Below are positions 13,201 to 21,530 of a DNA stretch of 64,000 bases, piece by piece (the first letter of the stretch is position 1; each line of letters begins with the position of its first letter). The notes beneath the pieces were generated by a model that saw only the letters and a program-made list of their open reading frames with translations, made no database searches and was not told the origin of the DNA. Position numbers and translations under genes: made by a program. Source of the stretch: Gibbula magus (Eukaryota > Mollusca > Gastropoda > Trochida > Trochidae); contig OW388300.1 of assembly GCA_936450465.1 (NCBI GenBank), forward strand, positions 54,402,035 through 54,466,034, given 5' to 3'.

Positions 13201-16200
13201 AGATGCAGCAATGCTATGCTAGCACAGAAAAGGTCAAGAAATGCAGGAAGACTTGCGTAACCCAATGATGGAGACTGGTGCAAATTATGACTTAGGGAAG
13301 CTGCCTAACCAATGATACACGGTCTAAGATATCCGAAGCACACTCTCAAAAAGTATTTATAACCCTACCTGTTGACAGGATGTTATTGCGCCTGACATTG
13401 ACGTCCATTGACTGGAGGAGGAGTATAGCGATGATCTGTGGTCGGTTGTTGATGGCGGCGTGATGCAGCAGGGAGAGGCCATGTTCGTCCTGCTTCCCAA
13501 GTCTTGAAGCCGGCATCTTGCGACAAAGTGTCATGAACATTGCTACCAGACCTCGCTGGGCCGCCGCCTTCAGACCGTTGGGCGCAGACTGAAACATGGA
13601 GGGTTAGTCTCTATCACATCACACAGAAAATGTTAAATAGAAAAAGCTTGTGTTAGCTTCACTCAATCATAGAATAGCTGTATATACACCCATACACATC
13701 AGCACATGGTCCACACTTACTCACACTCTTTGCATCCTGACCACATAACACATCAACAAGCAAGATGTCCATGAAAAGTAACACTAGTTCAAAGATGTAT
13801 TATTAAACGTCTATTAAATTTGTAAGAATACCATTGGCCAGTAAATACCACGTGATCGAAAAATATATTTGTACATTGACCCCCAGTTCCAGTGATGAGG
13901 TGAGTTTTGTGACAGAAATTTCTGTCACTGACCTGAGATATTGACTCGTCACGTGACTGTTTGTTTTGAAGTTTGCTTTCAAGATGGCATCAGCTGATAG
14001 GTTCCCTGATTTGACAAATAAGAAAATACATGCTATAGTCTGAAGAAAAGAAAAAAAATTTCGGTTTAAAAAAACACTTAATTACTCATGAAATACAAGG
14101 ACTCTTGAACCTGACTCCCTCGGCGGTCTGATCTGACCTCGACCTGGGGTCTCGGTCACGTCAGACCTCCTCAGGAGTCAGGTCTCGAGTCCTTGTATTT
14201 CACATGACCTCAACATGAGTAATTAAGTGTATAATAATCACTGCCTGCTTGTTAGCTCACCTTGTATTTGATAGCCTTCTTGTAGCCATAGTACTTCTTG
14301 AACTGCTCGTGTAAGTTGATGTCATTGATGGGTAGTTTCTTTGGTTTGAGGTTGCTGATGGTTTCGGAGTATGCTCGTACCCAGAGTGGTTTGTGAGGCG
14401 ACTGTCCGTAGTATGTCTCCAGCTCTATAGCCATCACGTAGTATCTGCAACATCAACTTCTTGTCAACATTCATGGAACAGAACCAATGTTCCCTAATAC
14501 AACCCAAGGGTTTTATTTCTAACCCCTCAAGTTGCTATATTCGTTATTGCGCCTTTCAGCCCCCGTTGCAGAATATTCGGACCCCCGAGCTGGACGTTGG
14601 GTTTGAGCTAAAGCATTAAGTAACACTGCCAGCCGAATTTCCCAGACAGTCAATTTGGAACTGTTTTACTGACTGAGTGTCGCTGGCCAGTATCTCAATG
14701 GTAATGATCGTCTGTGAGGGATATATGAATTTATCATACAATGGATGGTGTTCTCTGCAGGATAAAGGCAACAGATATTTTCGGTATCCGTTGGGGTCAT
14801 ATACGGATAAAGATGCAAATAACAGAGGTCAAGTGACGGAAGTTCTTTTGGAAATGACGTCACACGCGTTAGCATTTCAAATGCCTGTAATAACCGTGAC
14901 AATTATAGCCTAACAGATTCATGTAAATATACATGCTCCCTTTCATATAGATCCACATTAATTTGGGAAATGATAACAAAAAATTATTGTGCAATGCATA
15001 GTACGGCAAATTTTATTATGTTCAAGCAGTGCCAAAATATGTTCATCGCGAGTTGAAAACTACCGAGCAACCACTTTATGATACTCACAGGTAACAAAGG
15101 CAGTTTCAGTCACACATTCATTTATCGAACGGCAGTCTTCACGGTTCCATAATGTGACTTTTGTTTTAGAATTAGCTGCCTAACATTCAGTTATGGGCTC
15201 TCCGTGTGGTGCGAGTCGCCATTTGCAACCGGGCGGAAGGGAAGCAACTCTCGCACTTCGAGATTCGCTTACAGTCATGGTTACACAAGAGATAGGACGC
15301 GAGTTCGAATTCGCTGTAGTCACGTTACATATTTTTCATTTGAAAAACGTATTTTAAAACGTATTAAAACATTGAAAATTAAGATCATGCCAAAAATAAC
15401 AATTATTTTCACTGAAAGCATTCACTGAGGCGTTATTTTGTAGGGGTGAAACGGTACGCCTATGCCACGGTTCGGTGCGTATTGCGGTACAGAGCTCTCG
15501 GTTCGGTACTTTTCGGTTCGGTTCTTTAAAAGTTCAATACCACTCCTCAACAATGAAAATAACAGATGAACTGCACAGATAATTTTAATTGTGGAAATAG
15601 TTAACAGGAAAACATTCAAATAATTCAAAAGAGAGCTAAATTAAGCCCTGGACACTCAAAGAACACTAAGCACTTCAAATCATCTGGTATTCAAATTGAC
15701 TCATCACACACTGAGAATAAAAAGGTTCAATTGGGCTTTGCATGTGCCATAAATTCTTATTTGTAATTTCATCTAAAATGACTAGACAGTAAAATAACAA
15801 TTTGAAATCACATTCAACAAATTCAATAACAACATTCAATAAATCTTGAACACAAGAAAATCAGTAATATTAAATTTCATTAAGTAATTATTACGTTGTT
15901 CTTATTTTGTTTTTCAATATATGAAGGAATGTTTATTACTGTGTATAGCCATAACTTTTGTTATTTATATTAAACTGCTGTGAAAATGTTTCATTGCTAT
16001 ACTCCCGGAGCAAGTAAAATACAAGGTCAAGCTTAAAGTTAATTGCTTGCTTGTGATAAGTAATATCTAAAAATAAAAATAAAAAGTACAACTGTTGACT
16101 TGTTGTGTCTATTTAATTATTGTTTTTATAGTGTAAGCAGGAGTCAACATCAGAAACTCTATTGTTTGTTATTAGCCTTGTCATTGGTTAACTACGGGAC

Positions 16201-19200
16201 TTCCCTTTTCTTAGCCAATCAGAAAATTAGATACAAAGCTCAATGCATAGTGTACGTAGTCTAGCATATAAAACGGGAAAATTATCAAACTTCTTTTGTC
16301 AAGAAATTCATTACTTCAGACGATGTTTATTTGATTTCTCAATTTATATTCAATAATTATGAAACAATTGCGTTCTTTAGCTATTTAAACTGTAGTATAA
16401 ATGATTAATAAAAACATCACTAACTTACCGACTAGCAAGATGTTGCCGCTTCTAGGTTTGGAAATTAATTTAGCAATATTTTACTCACAGAAACTTGTGC
16501 AATAGTCGGTTATTTTTTAAATTTATGTGTTTGTTCATGAATTTGAATAAAGTACCCGGTGAAAACACTCAAATGTAACCCGTCAAAACTTTGTAGTAAA
16601 CGGTCGACATGTCAAACATTCGATAAAGAAATGTATCTCATGCCACATGTGTCACGTGACACATGTCAACCAATCGGTATGACTGTAGTACGAGAACCCA
16701 ATGACATCTCAATTAGTTCTAAATATAGAAAAGGTTTTCCAAATGAAAACTCAACACAAACATATTGTTACATTTCACCTGCCTTGAAGTTTAAATCTGA
16801 AAGTCGATTCCAATCTTTGAACCCCTAATTTTTAGAATCAACTTGATAATTTATACCTTGTAATATACGGTAACTTTCTGTCAAATAGTTTATTCATATC
16901 GCTGTTTTGACTTTTTTGACATGTCCACTCGAGTCATAACACGGAAGTTCGATCTACGACTACGTAAGTCGTAAGGATTTCTTGTGAACTTTGGACTAGT
17001 TTAGAATGAAATTTAATAGAATGTGATAATTTGTGCTGACACTTGAGTGACATTTTTAGTGCTTTTGACAGGGAAATGCACGAGTGTAGTGGAAAAAAAC
17101 GAACTTTACCAAAACCGAACGGTACGGTTTTTTCAAAGCAATTTTTCGGTGTACCGAACCGTCAATAAATACCGCGGTACGAATACACCGCGGTAAACCG
17201 TTTCACCCCTATTATTTTGTGTCATTTTACTGTGAGAATAACACGCAGTTAATTTGCATATATCAATACGCTTAGTTACAGTAAAGTTCAACTTTGAAAT
17301 AATGTTGTCATGCTGTTTTGCACAAAATGAATGAAGAATGACATTGTATGATAAAGAAGTTATCATGCTCGTGTGTTTTGGGATGGTAAATATCCTGCAT
17401 TAGGAATAAACACAATGTATTTAGCTCGCCAAGGCTCGCAAAATACAATGTTTATTCCTAATGCAGGATATTGACCATCCCAAAACACACGAGCATGATA
17501 ACCTCTATGTATCATTTCCATCCCAATGTATCATTTCCATCCCAGACTAATCCAGGTTCCGCAAGTTAAAGGTTAAGCAGTCATACCTGTCTGGTTTGTA
17601 TTCGAGGTATTATACAAGTACTATACATTCCAAACATTTCAAGCTATGAACTGTTGTGGAGGCATTCTAGAAGTACAGATACAACAGGTCGTTAGGGAAA
17701 TCCACCATCTTTATCATATCCAGAAATTTTCAAAGGGGGGTTTCAAAAGAATGTCCATCAAATTTACATGTAAAGATTTTCAAATGGCTGGGGACCCCTC
17801 TCTGTTCAAACCTCTGATGGATCCACCATTCATATTTTAGACCAAATGTGACCAAAAGTAAAAGAACCATACCTCTTGCCGTTGATCTCCCTGATGGGGA
17901 CTTTACAGTGCTCCGGTATGCCGTGTTCAACCAGTTTGAGTAGTTCCTCTAGCTCCGGGCCAGCCTCTCTCTGGGCCGACTCGTACTCGTCACAGAACTC
18001 AGTCCCCACCTCGTCCAGGGGACCCGTCTCCAGATCAAACAATACACCTGTAGCATGGACATTCAGAACATTGTTCCATGCGAATTATTCATCTTATAAT
18101 TCACTGATACATAGATTCTGATATATCATATTGCAGGAAATCATATATAAGGTACCTTATACTTCTTGTTTGTGTGCAGGTAGCTTTTCAAAACAATTAC
18201 TGTGCATTCACTGCCATATGCCTGGATTGATTATGGCTTAAATATGTTGTGTTTGGTCCATTTTGTGTACTAACATCAATGGATAACGCAGAAATTCTGC
18301 CCTTACATTTGTCATATTTTAAACTCATTAATTTAAATTCCTTAAAGTAGGATTGTTGATTGAATCCTTATTTTTGGGGGTAAAACTTGTGTCTACTTAC
18401 CTCCATGAAGATGGAAATATTGCTCTCCAAATGCGAAGTTCTTGCACTTGAAATCAGATCCAAGAATCAAGGGAGGTAACTCTCGCTCTGTTCTACTTTC
18501 ATCACCTAACAACAAAAATTTTTACATAAAAAAACACAAAAACACTGAAGATTAACAATATTCTATGGAAATTAGTGAATGTTATACTGAGAAAACCGAT
18601 TCATTCTATGGGTAACTTTTAGAGAATGAATGTTTAGAGCAATACGGAAATGGGTGGGATGGGATTACTCAGCAAATGAATGTGAGCTCAAACCTGTCAT
18701 TGGTGGAAGTAGTCGAGATTTGTTAGGAATCTTCATTCGTTTCTTCAGTCCAATGAGATATGGGGTCATAAAGCTGATGATCTTGAGAAGTTCAATATGG
18801 CGTCTGATCTCCAGTTTGCGAGGCAGTGAGTCTCGTATCATTTCCTCGTGAAGCTGGAGCCTAGTCTTGATACGTTCGTACCCAATGTGGTCCATACGGT
18901 CGTCGAGCAGACGCACAATGCTGGACACTGTCCAGTCAGCGTCAATGAGAAACATGTCCTTGTGGTGCGGCACCGACTTCTGGAAGAAGGTCATCCGCAT
19001 TGAGAGGTCGTCCACGTGCCGCATGAAGAACTTACGCTCCTCCAACATGTCAACATCTCCCGGCTGCTCCACCGGCAAATTGTTATAAACCGTTGCGAAG
19101 TCTGGGTCCTTTGTGATGTCCATCAAACCTGGGACAGCAAAGGTTAAATCAGAAATAAAAAGATAGTTGAGTTCATGAACATTAGTTTACTAAAAGACAA

Positions 19201-20466
19201 AAATATATAGACGACAATTATCATCAAAGAAGTTGGATAATTTATCAATCTCAGGATTCTACTGCTTTTCATTCATTGTAAGTAAACTAAAAGTAACACA
19301 GGACCAATTAACAAACTCGGATCTCCTGGGTGCATGGTAGCTCCCCACAAAATTTAAGCTTTGGGGGTGTAGAGTTTCTGGAGGAGGAGTTGAAAATTTA
19401 AAAAAATTACAGACAGACATGCAAGCAAAATTGTTCTAAAGGGGAGAAGGAACACAACCTCTGGAAATGCCACTGCATAATGAATTAAAAAACATGATAT
19501 TGAGCATCATACATGTATTAAATTGACTGAATTTTATTTCATATTGATGCATTTGGTTTCATTAATTTGAGGGACTTTTTTGAAAATATTAAACATTTAC
19601 AAGTTAGACAACTGTTTTAAAACTGTGACTATATATATATCAGGACAATTGACATTAATATTGTTGACATATCAATGATGGCAAAATAACTATGCTGTCT
19701 CCTTGCAAATTGAAATGATTTAAATAATTACTGGGGACCTAGTCACATTTCCATTAGATTACATGTAATTCCTGCAAAAAATATTCTTCCCTTAAATTTA
19801 TATATGCAAATTTGGTTGAAGATAAACTAAATTTTCATTCTTTTTGTTTACAACTTGACACATGAGCATACCTGCGCTAGTGAACTCTGTAAGTAAAGGT
19901 TTCTTTGTTTCAGGCTGCCCCATTGCATTCACGTCAAGATTTGACCGCCAACGCTCCGAGAATTTTGTGCGTTTCTCTTTGGGTATATAAGCACCATGCC
20001 ACATAGCCTTCATCATGTAGTCCACATTAATAAGAGTCTGACCGACCTTTGTATCAAGATACGCTGGCGGGATTTGACACGAAGTACTTCGATCAAAATT
20101 AGCCTCAAGTGCTATCAGTGGGGTTTGATGAAACACAAATATTCCGTAGGTAAGTTCTCGCACAATTTGGTGAAATTCACGGTAATCGATTGGTTGATTT
20201 TCATAAACATCTTCATCAACTGGAAAAAGGAAAAGGTTTGTGTTTGTGCTGGATGGGTTGATGCTGGTGATGAGCCCAACAGGAGGGTCGGTCGGGAGAC
20301 GGAAATCTTCATTCGAGAGCATCCAATGCGTCGAACAGTTGGCAAGCAATTCTTGACATTCATATCTGTCAAACTTCTCAAAGAAGCTATTTGCCTGTCG
20401 AGCAATGTTCTGAGCTGCAATGTCCTCCTCCGAGGGCCCCTGCTGCTCATTCTTCTGGCTTGCCAT
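1117..20466 (-). CDS. ANKAR: ANKAR: ankyrin and armadillo repeat-containing protein (12 exons, 3' end off the left edge)
   Basis: Coding exons in transcript order: 20466-19872, 19128-18694, 18505-18401, 18047-17873, 14444-14261, 13588-13369, 5500-5299, 3906-3698, 3313-2795, 2420-2327, 1860-1710, 1270-1117. All are bounded by AG/GT and all phases match, giving 3043 nt (1014 codons) that end in phase 1, so the gene continues left of base 1. The N-terminal half (about 1-500) is the conserved ANKAR-specific region (for example LPPAYLDTKVGQTLINVDYM and ITKDPDF). Ankyrin repeats span about 505-705 (GLSLLHHAA, GPTGLHVAARCG, GWAPIHHAAF, STPLLLAASSGA) and armadillo repeats run from about 715 onward (GGVPALVNLL, GIQPLVDLLES, REQGACALWALAG). 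ANKAR is about 1400 residues in vertebrates, so roughly 400 residues are missing here. It is a likely scaffold protein with no enzyme motif. Domain order and the specific N-terminus make the family assignment firm; the cellular role is not shown by the sequence. Confidence 0.93.
1517..1743. repeat. Tandem partial duplication of ANKAR exon 11 end plus intron
   Basis: Bases about 1517-1607 and 1643-1743 are two similar copies of about 90-100 bp. Each contains TGTGCCTGAAGT, a donor, and CTTGAGGAGTCTGAGGA. The copy at 1643-1743 covers the true 3' end of exon 11 and its donor at 1710. The other carries a second donor at 1575. Only the 3' end of the exon was copied, without the acceptor. Confidence 0.8.
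1710..1860 (-). CDS. ANKAR: ANKAR coding exon 11 (armadillo), with a possible extended form to 1575
   Basis: Acceptor ACCTCAG|ACCGCTGG, donor CTCAAG|GTAGGG, 151 nt, phase 2 to 0. It carries KPLVHLIKNNRNVTVQVKAA and ends DAPKALLRLLK, which fits the next exon's NINIEVREQGA. A tandem copy of its 3' end supplies a second donor CTCAAG|GTAGGA at 1575. Reading through keeps the frame open for exactly 135 nt (45 codons). Confidence 0.9.
2327..2420 (-). CDS. ANKAR: ANKAR coding exon 10 (94 nt)
   Basis: Acceptor TCCCCAG|AAACGCTT, donor GCCAA|GTATGTTA, phase 1 to 2. It reads ETLQAATAAAIAAMTTDHVV then NQDAIMKEQAAK, the helices of an armadillo repeat. Confidence 0.9.
2795..3313 (-). CDS. ANKAR: ANKAR coding exon 9 (four armadillo repeats)
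   Basis: Acceptor TCTTTAG|AAATGTTG, donor CTCAG|GTGACTG, 519 nt, phase 1 to 1. It holds about four armadillo repeats (AGGVPALVNLLN, NAGPILIQLLGS, NGIQPLVDLLES, CGGIESLIEFLS), each followed by a hydrophobic helix. The reading frame continues upstream to an in-frame ATG, but that stretch is intron. Confidence 0.95.
3698..3906 (-). CDS. ANKAR: ANKAR coding exon 8 (last ankyrin repeats)
   Basis: Acceptor TAACCAG|TATCAAG, donor CTTGTCG|GTGAGTC, 209 nt, phase 2 to 1. It carries STPLLLAASSGALAAVKCLI and GNGMVNLAALRFHTNVLEYL. It ends in VWSILV and joins to EMLKDESL in the first armadillo exon. Confidence 0.92.
4339..5003. mobile_element. Short TIR element with internal tandem repeats of about 170 bp
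   Basis: Perfect 10-bp terminal inverted repeats, TCCCACCGGT and ACCGGTGGGA, are each flanked by TA, suggesting a TA target duplication. Inside are about three tandem units of 167-170 bp. Each has GTTAGTGGGTAATACACATG-like and GAACGGTTTT...GAGCT.TGCTCCGGAAAC blocks. The right side ends in a GGACGGACAGACAGACGGACG tract. There is no open frame, so it is non-autonomous. It lies in ANKAR intron 7. The layout (TIR plus core tandem repeats) resembles 'pearl'-type elements described in molluscs. Confidence 0.8.
5299..5500 (-). CDS. ANKAR: ANKAR coding exon 7 (ankyrin)
   Basis: Acceptor CCCTAG|GTCCAACC and donor AATGA|GTACGT, 202 nt, phase 1 to 2. It reads GPTGLHVAARCGSLDAVACL and later QEGWAPIHHAAFFDHEAV: two ankyrin repeats. 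The donor lies within GAGTAC, so the frame running on past it is intron. Confidence 0.92.
5998..6175. mobile_element. Fold-back MITE, CAACTTCCCC family
   Basis: The left end CAACTTCCCCCCCACTAGGC is matched in reverse by GCCTTGCGAGGGGAAGTTG at the right. Both arms include GGCATAAC and CCAGTC.CCATCACT. There is no coding capacity. Related but diverged copies lie at 13145-13320 and 23820-23945. Confidence 0.75.
6180..6640. other. ANKAR intron sequence between repeats, nothing recognised
   Basis: Low-complexity AATCAATCAATC-like stretches occur near 6370-6415. No exon or repeat boundary was identified. Confidence 0.4.
6645..7615. repeat. 30-bp minisatellite, about 31 units
   Basis: Tandem units of about 30 bp of the form CATTACATTCCTTGCCTTCA followed by AGACGTGAAG, with some 33-bp units carrying GTTAGACAT. 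Because 30 and 33 are multiples of three, frames stay open on both strands (decapeptide periodicity KHYIPCLQDV). These frames are repeat artefacts: there is no splice context and the array lies inside an ANKAR intron. Confidence 0.93.
7620..8685. other. ANKAR intron sequence, nothing recognised
   Basis: AT-rich, with a short GT run near 8018-8032. No coding or repeat structure could be delimited. Confidence 0.45.
8686..8767 (-). mobile_element. Ultra-short SINE copy with target-site duplication
   Basis: An 11-bp direct repeat GGTAATAACAG (8686-8696 and 8757-8767) flanks about 60 bp that begins TGAGTGAGCGAG, contains TTTAACGCCAC and ends in the AGCGGCGATG block. The order of parts is the reverse of the full SINE at 54562-54879, so it lies on the minus strand and is heavily 5'-truncated. 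Confidence 0.85.
8768..10408. other. AT-rich ANKAR intron sequence, nothing firmly recognised
   Basis: No exon is supported. A splice-like stretch at 10087-10180 was examined and rejected because every frame is interrupted. Confidence 0.45.
10409..10545 (+). mobile_element. Degraded head of the 145-bp-repeat element
   Basis: AAAATAGAGCTTTTGACTCT is followed by GTAGCTCATCAGGATTT and later AAGTAATACAATG. This matches the heads at 28619, 55365, 59375 and 61486 but lacks the 145-bp units. Confidence 0.6.
11285..11545. repeat. 61-bp tandem repeat, about four copies
   Basis: Units containing GAGTTGCATTTCTATTGGTC and AGATTTGAAAG...GGGCCAGATTTGG recur with 61-bp spacing at 11346, 11407 and 11468. 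It is intronic and non-coding. Confidence 0.8.
12405..12815. repeat. Purine-rich 60-bp tandem repeat, about six copies
   Basis: G-rich units with GGAGAGGGGCCTATCAGGTG spaced 60 bp apart (about 12480, 12540, 12600), then more diverged units to 12815. The plus strand is almost pure purine plus short GGGG runs, so unusual DNA structure is possible. The open frames here (for example 12557-12817) are repeat artefacts. Confidence 0.8.
13145..13320. mobile_element. Diverged fold-back MITE
   Basis: AGCTTCCTAACCCTTAGCTT near the left is matched in reverse by GACTTAGGGAAGCTGCCTAA at the right. Inner arms share TCATAATT.GCACCA. The centre resembles the element at 5998-6175. It lies just outside ANKAR exon 6. 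Confidence 0.55.
13369..13588 (-). CDS. ANKAR: ANKAR coding exon 6 (ankyrin repeats begin)
   Basis: Acceptor GTTTCAG|TCTGCG, donor CAACAG|GTAGGG, 220 nt, phase 0 to 1. It carries KQDEHGLSLLHHAAINNRPQ, a clear ankyrin helix pair. It joins directly to the exon ending at 5500 (junction ILSTGPTGLHVAARCG), so the intron between them is about 7.9 kb and full of repeats. Confidence 0.93.
14075..14230. mobile_element. Fold-back MITE
   Basis: CACTTAATTACTCATG at the left is the reverse complement of CATGAGTAATTAAGTG at the right. Inner arms AAATACAAGGACTC and GAGTCCTTGTATTT also pair, with a bulge. The centre has further GACCT/AGGTC pairing. It sits 30 bp from the donor of ANKAR exon 5. Confidence 0.8.
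14261..14444 (-). CDS. ANKAR: ANKAR coding exon 5
   Basis: Acceptor TTGCAG|ATACTACG, donor TACAAG|GTGAGCTA, 184 nt, phase 2 to 0. It contains LPINDINLHEQFKKYYGYKK, the conserved segment that precedes the ankyrin region. The intron above it (14445-17872) holds the hAT-type element and a fold-back MITE. Confidence 0.92.
15441..17211. mobile_element. Non-autonomous hAT-type transposon, 1771 bp, with 8-bp target duplication
   Basis: Terminal inverted repeats TAGGGGTGAAACGGT and ACCGTTTCACCCCTA are flanked by a perfect 8-bp direct repeat TTATTTTG (15433-15440 and 17212-17219). Sub-terminal CGGTTCGG/CCGAACCG and GGTAC motifs recur on both sides. An 8-bp duplication and an AGGGGTGAAAC-like end are hallmarks of hAT elements. 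No transposase frame is present (the longest frames are under 100 codons). It lies in ANKAR intron 4. Confidence 0.9.
17360..17501. mobile_element. Near-perfect fold-back element, 142 bp
   Basis: The left arm starting TTATCATGCTCGTGTGTTTT pairs with the right arm ending AAAACACACGAGCATGATAA. Pairing extends about 60 bp per arm with very few mismatches, leaving a small loop around GCTCGCCAAGGCTCGC. Such strong identity implies recent origin or gene conversion. Confidence 0.88.
17726..17840. mobile_element. Fragment of a dispersed repeat (GGATCCACC end)
   Basis: TTTCAAAGGGGGGTTTC...AAATTTACAT...GATTTTCAAA...CCCCTCTCTG...GATGGATCCACC matches the segment at 41637-41745. The end resembles the CAGTGGCGGATCCAGAAA terminus at 24276-24320 in reverse, so these are probably pieces of one hAT-like MITE family. 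Confidence 0.5.
17873..18047 (-). CDS. ANKAR: ANKAR coding exon 4
   Basis: Acceptor CTACAG|GTGTATTG, donor CAAGAG|GTATGG, 175 nt, phase 1 to 2. It reads GVLFDLETGPLDEVGTEFCD then EYESAQREAGPELEELLKLV and on to INGKR. It is acidic and probably helical. Confidence 0.9.
18401..18505 (-). CDS. ANKAR: ANKAR coding exon 3 (short, 105 nt)
   Basis: It has acceptor TTGTTAG|GTGATG and donor ATGGAG|GTAAGTAG. Exactly 35 codons, phase 1 to phase 1: GDESRTERELPPLILGSDFK followed by CKNFAFGEQYFHLHG. ERELPP and DFKCKNF are conserved family signatures. Confidence 0.9.
18694..19128 (-). CDS. ANKAR: ANKAR coding exon 2
   Basis: Acceptor CCCAG|GTTTGATGG and donor GACAG|GTTTGAG. Phase 1 to phase 1, 435 nt, residues about 199-343. 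The junction with exon 1 reads TSAGLMDITKDPDF, matching the conserved ANKAR segment. The ATGs just inside the exon are internal methionines, not a start. Confidence 0.92.
19129..19871. other. ANKAR intron 1, nothing recognised
   Basis: AT-rich intron with a short (TA)n stretch near 19630. No exon or transposon end was seen. Confidence 0.5.
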
Positions 20467-20521
20467 GGTAGATTAGGCTTCCGACAATATCCTCAATCAG
20501 TTACCCATCTTTGAATATTCC
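19872..20521 (-). CDS. ANKAR: ANKAR first coding exon (ATG at 20466)
   Basis: The start codon ATG GCA AGC CAG is the first in frame after the acceptor at 20522, and bases 20467-20521 are 5' UTR. It codes residues 1-198 and ends after the first base of a Gly codon at GCGCAG|GTATGC. A conserved stretch precedes the junction (MMKAMWHGAYIPKEKR). Confidence 0.92.
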
Positions 20522-20650
20522 CTGAAAATACAACATCATCATAAAATTAAATAAAGTTAAAGTTGATTTTAGAATTTTTAGCAAATCTACAAATTAGAAA
20601 TTGTGGAATGACGGTCTACACCAGAATAAATGATCCACTGATTATATATA

Positions 20651-20931
20651 CCGTATTTCCATAATAACACGCCGGGCGTCTATTATTTTCAAACGGTGTA
20701 CACCAAAGGAGTCTATTTGAGGCAGGCTTCTATTCAAGGCAGGCTTCTATTTCGCAATAAGGCTCGTAGAGACAGACGACTATGGTAGGGAGCAACAACA
20801 GAAGAAGTTAAATTCGGTTTATCTGGCGTTTAATTAAGGCAGGCTTTTATTTTTTTCACAAAGCCCTGTGCAAGGGCGTTTATTCGAGGCAGGCGTCTAT
20901 TCAAGGCAGGCGTATAATTAAGGAAATACGG
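20651..20931. mobile_element. MITE with CCGTATTTCC ends, 281 bp
   Basis: TA-CCGTATTTCC at the left and GGAAATACGG-TA at the right form perfect 10-bp TIRs with flanking TA. Inner blocks GGCAGGCTTCTATT and GGCAGGCGTCTATT repeat. It lies in the 5' UTR intron of ANKAR. Confidence 0.85.
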
Positions 20932-21445
20932 TATCTTGATTCTCATTTAGTTCATTCATTTAAAAGTGATATGAACTGTTATACGAAAAATGTGGCTCAA
21001 ATTGTGATTCCATCATATGATATGGAATTTGAAAAACAATTCAATTGTATACACTGTACACAATATTATTCCTACAACATATGATGATCTACTTTCTGAC
21101 ACAATTAATTATTAATTACTCCTGTCAGTCTAATCAGACATCTGGCCGGGTGAGCTCTCATAATTAATTCAATCAAATAATCATTAAACTCTATGAAAAG
21201 TCAATAACATTATAAGAAATATGTAATCAAGGTTAACTACACGCGGTTTTAGATGCATCAAGTTGCGATTAAAAAGTAAAAAGTGACAAGAGAACGTTTC
21301 AAAGACCACAATTGAATAACATGTTGTCAATGAAAACAAACATTGGTCTAACATGATCATCCCTTTACAAACAATGAAGTATTTCACACAAAACACATAT
21401 TATCTATTTGATGACTGTAACAATTCTTCATTCATGTTTACATAC

Positions 21446-21530
21446 CACTGTCATTGTTGTTTCATAAGCTCTCCGATTTGTATTAACAAAATATCACAAA
21501 AGTGGCGTCCATAGTTTCCATTCGCAACAA
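21446..21530 (-). other. Candidate 5' untranslated exon and promoter of ANKAR
   Basis: The first coding exon has a good acceptor (polypyrimidine stretch then TTTTCAG) at 20522-20525, 55 bases above the ATG, so the 5' UTR is spliced. A donor reading GACAGTG|GTATG on the minus strand lies at 21446, which makes about 21446-21530 a candidate first exon. The upstream limit is a guess. An RFX X-box-like motif sits at 21514-21528. The intron between holds a MITE (20651-20931). Confidence 0.35.

Noticed and set aside
19996..20514. 172-codon plus-strand frame
   Set aside because: It is the antisense shadow of ANKAR exon 1.
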